Below are positions 58,261 through 64,000 of a stretch of DNA of 64,000 nucleotides, piece by piece. The notes under the pieces were generated by a model. That model saw only the letters and a list, made by a program, of their open reading frames with translations. It had not been told where the DNA came from and searched no databases. The position numbers were made by a program, and so were the translations under genes. Positions within the stretch are counted from its first letter, which is position 1. The number at the start of each line of letters is the position of its first letter. Origin of the DNA: Eumeta japonica (lineage: Eukaryota; Arthropoda; Insecta; Lepidoptera; Psychidae); the NCBI GenBank assembly GCA_005406025.1, contig BGZK01001200.1, positions 124,001 through 188,000 on the forward strand, read 5' to 3'.

Positions 58261-60412
58261 CTGTCTGATGAATGCATTTCGCATTCATTATGCTTTCGCA
58301 TTTTTTTTTGTGTCTGAGTCGCATGTAAGCACCCGACTGCGTAACTGGGTCGAATATACTCCCCTCGCGTTTGCCTCGCATATTATTAAAATATGTCTCG
58401 TACCGTTATGATTATTAGTCAGTGGATTATCTCGATATTGCCATTATCTTAGCGCAATCTATTTCCTCAAAACGTTCTTAGAATACAACAATAAACTATT
58501 GTATAAGCGTTTGTAAAATTTTATTAAATATTGATTTTTTTTTATTGTAATAAAATTTTAATAAGGTTAGAGATTTTGATGAGCCGGGTACTACTCCGTT
58601 GGACAATTTTTATGTACTATTAAAAACAAACAACATTTCTTTAGACAAAGTTGATCAGTTCACATTAATTCAATTATTGTATATATTTTTTTATTATGAA
58701 TTTTAACACATCGACAGTTATTTGATGGATTTAAATACACATACTATACTCCTTATTTTACTCGTACTATTTGATGGGATACATTTTAGACACAAAAAAA
58801 TACAGATAATGACGATCTATGACGACGTAAAAAGCACCAGTTTTTATTTTGAACTACTGAATCGCATTCAAATGTTAACTTAAGGAATCTAGAGAACTTT
58901 GCAGACCAACCCCAAACCTTTATACCGTTTTCTATCTCAAAGATCTCTAAAATGCACAACCATATACATTTACGAGCTCTTCGAATATGTATAAATTTAT
59001 TGAAGTTTTTTTTTATATTTTATTATTCATTGAACGCCTTAAACGATAAACCTTAAAAAATGCTCTAATCTCACTATGAAAATTCCATCAGAATTATTCA
59101 CACTTAATAATTCCTACTCCTATTCTCGTTTCCAACAATATTAATAAGCATATGTAGATATCATAGATTATCCCTCGGGAAAGCTGATTTTAAAACGAAT
59201 ACACTGATATTATTGAAGATAGAAAAAAAAAATTATTTAAAAAATCTGTTAATTAATCTGTAAATTCGATAACTTTTGAGAAATGTCATTGATTGGTTTA
59301 TTTTTTTAAAATTGCCGCTAAGGAAACTAAAAATTTCGTCAAATTAAGGAACTTATCGCTTTTCCTCGAAAATTTTAAAATCGGAACTTCATCAGATGTC
59401 GATAGAACCAGGCCCAAAGAACCTTTTCTGGCCAGTTTCAAGTGGATGTTCGCATTGTTGAAATATATATCTTCGTATGTCTGTATGTATGCGTACACGC
59501 CTACATTCATGCGTATGTGTGACGAACGGACCAGTTGTAGTTTTGGAAGAAAGGGAAAAGTTTTAAAAAACTTGTCATGTGTTTTCAACCCTGTATTACA
59601 GTTTCAGCCGTCATTCTCTTCTCACCTGGCGCCACATTGTTTTTCAATTGTTGACAGCCATCCTGATTTCTGAAAACTAAGATCCGGAGTATTCTCCGGT
59701 TAGTAGTAGCAGTTACTAATATGAGTGGAGTCGGGCCAGCTTCGCTCTAAAACATCGAGCTAAGGTTTCATGTGTCAATTTAGTGATCTTTAAAAACACC
59801 GGCTTGGAAGAGACTTTGGTCTAATCGGTTTTCAGTTTTATTATTTGGCATTGCCCAACAGAAAGATTTTTCTCAAACACATGTTTTTTATTTTACTAGA
59901 ATGTTTTTTTTTTTATACCGGTTGTATTGAAGCGATGTATTTTAAATAGTAACGTAGCTCTGAAAAATTTGTCTATTGATACTGTAATTTCACATCTCAT
60001 CTTTGGACCATTAATTTTGGCTTCTACTTTAACGTCGGACCTTTACGAACCTTGATCCAACTACGTAAATATTTTCCATAAACTTGCTATTGCTAAAGTG
60101 TTGATTTATATATTTCTTCACAGATTAATCTCACAGAATTCCTAAACAAAAATCATTTAATGGAAATCTATGTCAATCACCTTGTAATTATATTTTCTTC
60201 TATCTTCTGTAATGGCTTCGGAATCCTATAATTAGCATGGTTCAATTTCTTCTTATGCAGTTTTTTTTTAATGTAATAAATTCTATCGGAATTCTACTTA
60301 AACTAGAAGGGACTTACGGTTTTTCATATCACTACAGTTAAATTTCGTAATATTAACTCTGTTATATATTTTATTAAAATACATCCTTTGTATTATTTTA
60401 GGTATTCATCAC
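58261..60412. other. AT-rich intergenic DNA, no genes seen
   Basis: It has a likely further repeat (59230-59660, with GTATGTCTGTATGTATGCG at 59475-59493) and a likely remnant end of the GGAACCCT repeat near 60220. Open frames at 59293-59673 (plus) and 59298-59588 (minus) are repeat-borne and start with non-ATG codons or show no domain. Confidence 0.4.
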
Positions 60413-60625
60413 TCAGGAGTTCCCACTGGTAGCACGGTGCAGTGTGGGGGCGCCGGTACGAGGTCATCGTGCGACGCGGGGGGAGGCGGGTGCACCGGGA
60501 CATTGACTGTCTGAGCCCTGCTGGCATTATCAGTCGCCCTTACGTCCGATGCACCGCGATCCCCTCGTCCGACCCCCACCTCTCGCCGTTTCGTATGCGA
60601 CCTTAACGAGGCGGTGCCCCCCCAA
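60413..60625. promoter_or_regulatory. CpG-rich island, candidate regulatory element or exon
   Basis: GC-rich sequence (GGGGGCGCCGGTACGAGGTCATCG near 60447) with one AGGTCA half-site. On the plus strand it is preceded by TATTATTTTAG, a fair splice acceptor at about 60401, but no coding frame with a domain follows. Enhancer or non-coding exon are equally open. Confidence 0.3.
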
Positions 60626-61164
60626 CATTTTGGATTTTACTCCGATCAAAAGATTCATATACAATTTTGTAGTATAAGAATATAAAGTTAGTGATTTACA
60701 TTTTATCTTTATTATGCGATCGACAATGATGATTTTTATACACTTAAAATACAATTTTTATTAAATCCGTTTTATGTCCACCAGGGAGTAACATAAAACA
60801 AATTCCTTGATTTTTACTTTTATTTCGTTTTATACAAATTTCCACTCGCGCATGTAATTCTGATCCTGAGCTCAGTTCCACTTTGGTTCTCATCCCGATT
60901 TCACTCTATATTCTGATATCAGTTCTGTTCTCAGTTTCTATTCAAGTTTCATATAACGTCATAATTTTTCATGCAGATGTATGATATTTTTTACAAAAAA
61001 ATTGAAGAAAAATCGTAAGAGTTAGACAGAGTTTACCATTTTTTCGTAGCCTATGTTTTAGTCACATAAAGAATTCATTTCGGCTAGGTAACATTCGTGA
61101 AACCACGAGGCATCTTCAAGTCATACCGGATTTAGTTCCTGCTATCGGACTTATAAACAAACTA
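60626..61164. other. AT-rich spacer with a TTCGATCCCG-type remnant
   Basis: Positions 60850-60960 show GATCCTGAGCTCAG, CATCCCGATTTCAC-like units of the dispersed array family. Nothing else recognised. Confidence 0.4.
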
Positions 61165-61545
61165 AAGGTCATTCAATGGCAATGGAAAGAGCTACGCTTG
61201 GGGTTTCTCATGATGTAGTTGGAAACGAGGAAAAGTGCAGGAGAACGGGACTAAACGACATATCGACAAAACGAAATGGCAATATATCCACGTCACATCC
61301 CTCGTAAATCGAATAACTGCCGGGGAAGAAAAGTTCTCGAGTATAGACCGCATTCTGGATATCGCAGCATGGGACGACTTCTCGTTAGGTGGACTGACGA
61401 CCTGCATGGCAAAATCACGGGCCAGCGTTGGTCGCGGGTAGCCCAAGATGTACGTATGCCGTTGTATAACGTATGCCGTGCACATCGATGGGCGAGACCT
61501 ATCTCCAGTGTGGTCGTCCAATGGTCGAAGCGAACGAACGAATTA
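61165..61545 (+). pseudogene. Non-LTR retrotransposon carboxy-terminal relic
   Basis: The frames read MAMERATLGVSHDVVGNEEK-CRRTGL (the MERxMLGVSLRDRIRNEEIRRRT block found after the RT in these proteins), then DKTKWQ and, shifted, SMGRLLVRWTDDLHGKITGQRW and RVAQDVRMPLY (the GRPxxRWTDDL...WxRLAQDR block). The order is right for the end of an endonuclease/RT open reading frame. At least one frameshift near 61280. The rest of the element is missing. A 130-codon frame ending at 61668 is only partly real. Confidence 0.75.
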
Positions 61546-64000
61546 ACATACAAAATATGGAAATATTTTTCTTCGACCCATGCAAATTGTAGGAGAGTAC
61601 ACCTCAGCTGTGGGGAGGGAGTGACGAGAACTGACATCCAAATGTTTAATATCAGGTTCATTGTTTGACGGCATCTGAATGTCTGAATATAATTTTTTTA
61701 TGTTTCCAACGTATATGAAACGGAGATCTATACGAAAGTATAGAACTTTAGCCTGTCAAATGTTAACTATCCAAATTCGTTCCTGTACTTCACTCATAGA
61801 TCTACTGATACTCACTGATTAATACAGATATATATATATATACATGTGTGCAAAGGTATACACGTATGCGTAAATGGTTAAAGCCTTGAACTTGCAAAGT
61901 GAAGGAACTCACAGTACCCCTCCACGTGGGTTATCGTTATACTGAGCTCTTCATGTCATAGATATCAGTTATAAATGGTTTCCCTGAACGCAATCCTATC
62001 TTTTGTGTTAAACAGCTAGCGAACTTTAAACTTCATACAATAGCACACTTACTTGTACACTCATGATATGAGCAGAAATTCGTAGATGATAAAAAAATTG
62101 GTTGCCTGTAAAGTCGGTATACGGGCGAAAGTTTTACGTGACAACGACTTTGAGTGGTAAAATCATTTTAATGTGAATATTCATTCGTATAGTAGGAAGA
62201 AGGATGAAATAATAGTAACAATTTAAAACATTTATTTATACAAAGAATTATATTTAAAACATTAATTTATACAAAGAATCTCGCACTGAATTTCATATTA
62301 ACAAAATTTTATTTTTACCTTTACACATACATACGTATTTATATACAAATATACATACAATAACTTGCAATACATTTTTTCACTTTTTATGTCTGTGTCT
62401 CTCGCTCTTAGGCGGGCTAACCATGCCCGAGTGGAAGGGACGCGTGCCTCTCACTCGCTCTCATTGTGAGCGCATAACGTGAGCGGAGCGTAACGCAGTT
62501 TCTTGAAGTGTCACCCGGCAAACCAATTTATAAGACGTTGTCACGTCAAAAATACGTATAATATTTCACAGATACGTTCTCACATCTCTGATTTTATACT
62601 TTGTTACCTAATAATAAGTTTATTACGACGCAAATCAACAAATATTTTATATTTGCACGCAAAATAAATGTGAGCACTTATATACGAGGGTGAAAGGTTT
62701 TAGTTATTTTACGTAATGGAAAAACTATGAGTTAATTTGCACTAAGAATCAAGTAAAACGATAGAAAAAAAGAAATGACAAGCACCATTGATTACTCAAA
62801 AAAATGGGCTCAAATCTTTTAAGACTCGACGCCATAACAGCAGTCAAAACAGTATCCTCGAATTAATTGCTTAAAAAACGAAATAAAATTACATATTATA
62901 GTTAGTAGTTATTGACATATCAAAAGCCAGGCTCCCAAGGTCGTGTGACACGTCACATTGCTTGATTAAATATTATTTGACATCGGGTTTGAACAAAATA
63001 TAGGCTGGAAGTGTTCGTACAAAAATTGGTATGTGTCGGCTTCAACGCACGACTGAAGTTTACACGTTACGAACGATAGTTATGATACTCGTATATACAA
63101 TAAAATAGAAAATTGGGTAAAAGAACACATCTTTTATAACACTGAAAGCACATATACACATTTATTTTATTCGTTTATATTTATTCATTTACATGTATTG
63201 CATAAATTATGCTACATAATAATAATATTGATTATGTTATATAAATATATTATTAGGTAGATCGATTTCTTTCCCTATTAACATCATTAAATTCAAATCC
63301 AAAATATTTTTATTTCATATGTTATGATATAACACTTGAAATATGTCACAACATTTAAAGAATTTACAGTTTTTTTGATTATTTCCACTTTTTTTAATTA
63401 CCACTAGTTCGGAAGGCAGTTATCCCTCAAAAAGAACGAGCAAGAAATTTGAGGATACCTAGCCCTTTTCAAACCAATTATATAGAAACACAATCACATA
63501 TAAAACTATTGCAGGAAAAAACCTGTAATAAATCGAACTCATTATGTTCATTCATCCTCTAAATATTCAGAGATTGTATAATGCCCTTTTGTGCAAAGTG
63601 TTTGCTTAATAAATACTTTAGATTTGTATTAGTTTAAATTTTGTATATCCACAGGAAATTATTAAATCTATACTATTAAAAAATTGTTAACTTAAAATTG
63701 CATATCTTTTTGAACAATTAATATAATTTATTTTTTCCAACGGGACTGTATTTTATTTTAGTGTTCTGATGACACCATATTTATAGCTTTCTATATAAAA
63801 AAATTGTAAAAGCTATGTTTATAGCTTTTACCATTTTTTATGTGCAGGAAATTCCTTAAATTTTTTTTTTAGATGTCATTCGAATCCAATGAGCTATCGC
63901 ACATACTTTTAGGAGTTTAATCAAGAATTTTCACGACTTTGAACTTGTCGAACAGACTAAATTACGTGAGGCTATTTTGGCGATTTTCCGATCCCCTCCC
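61546..64000. other. AT-rich intergenic DNA, no genes seen
   Basis: It holds a (TA)n at about 61829-61841, a GC-richer repeat-like block at 62400-62520 (AGGCGGGCTAACCATGCCCGAG start), and CCAAGGTCG at 62935-62943, an exact YCAAGGYCR site. No exon recognised. Confidence 0.4.

Noticed and set aside
59293..59673. 126-codon plus-strand frame
   Set aside because: Starts with TTG, overlaps a dispersed repeat and an equally long antisense frame, no domain.
61293..61661. 122-codon minus-strand frame
   Set aside because: Antisense of the retroelement carboxy-terminal relic, which has recognisable motifs on the plus strand.
1..64000. Prokaryotic-style operons, ribosome binding sites, terminators or replication origin
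   Set aside because: Splice sites, SINEs, mariners, non-LTR elements and a Helitron show this is insect nuclear DNA.

Overview
This is a stretch of AT-rich insect nuclear DNA, almost certainly from a moth or butterfly (Lepidoptera). The evidence is the mix of interspersed repeats: a PIF1-type Helitron helicase next to an array built on ATGGCGG, mariner relics, several non-LTR retrotransposon families, tRNA-derived SINEs, and repeats with ends such as GGAACCCT or with degenerate TTCGATCCCG arrays. One real host coding exon is recognisable. No bacterial, organellar or CRISPR-like feature is present.

The host gene lies at the low-coordinate end on the minus strand. An exon at 3618-3900 starts MMQCYAKLSPKREPED, contains a seven-proline run after CMR, and ends EEPSSSIPDL at a phase-1 GTGAGT splice donor. 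This matches what I recall of the amino-terminal exon of ecdysone-induced nuclear receptor E75, isoform C (Eip75B), which joins the DNA-binding domain exon at IPDL|EFDGT. A CpG-rich 5' region follows upstream at about 3901-4375. Positions 1-3617 are therefore E75 intron, and 4.4-64 kb is upstream flank or the introns of unseen longer transcripts.

The remaining ~60 kb has no recognisable host coding exon. It contains CpG-rich islands in AT-rich DNA (about 0.85-1.06, 21.99-22.38, 29.27-29.64, 29.85-30.18, 30.53-30.72, 35.82-36.06, 55.98-56.03, 58.14-58.26 and 60.41-60.62 kb). The 29.9-30.6 kb group contains FTZ-F1-type sites and an ecdysone-response-element-like inverted repeat, so these islands are candidate enhancers or alternative promoters. 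This is inference.

Mobile DNA: a jockey/CR1-like family (11.3-12.3 kb plus; 14.65-15.35 kb minus), a second endonuclease/RT family (20.5-21.1, 38.9-39.7 and 44.2-44.4 kb, all minus; related carboxy-terminal relic at 61.2-61.5 kb plus), a possible third RT relic (34.0-34.85 kb minus), two decayed mariners (36.5-37.4 and 47.9-48.9 kb plus), and a Helitron helicase with one frameshift (24.36-26.2 kb). The Helitron is preceded by a six-unit 118-bp array. It is followed by a nearly identical ~182-bp inverted repeat around a 399-bp centre (26.235-26.997 kb). Several near-perfect palindromes with loops of 0-5 bases are scattered through the window.
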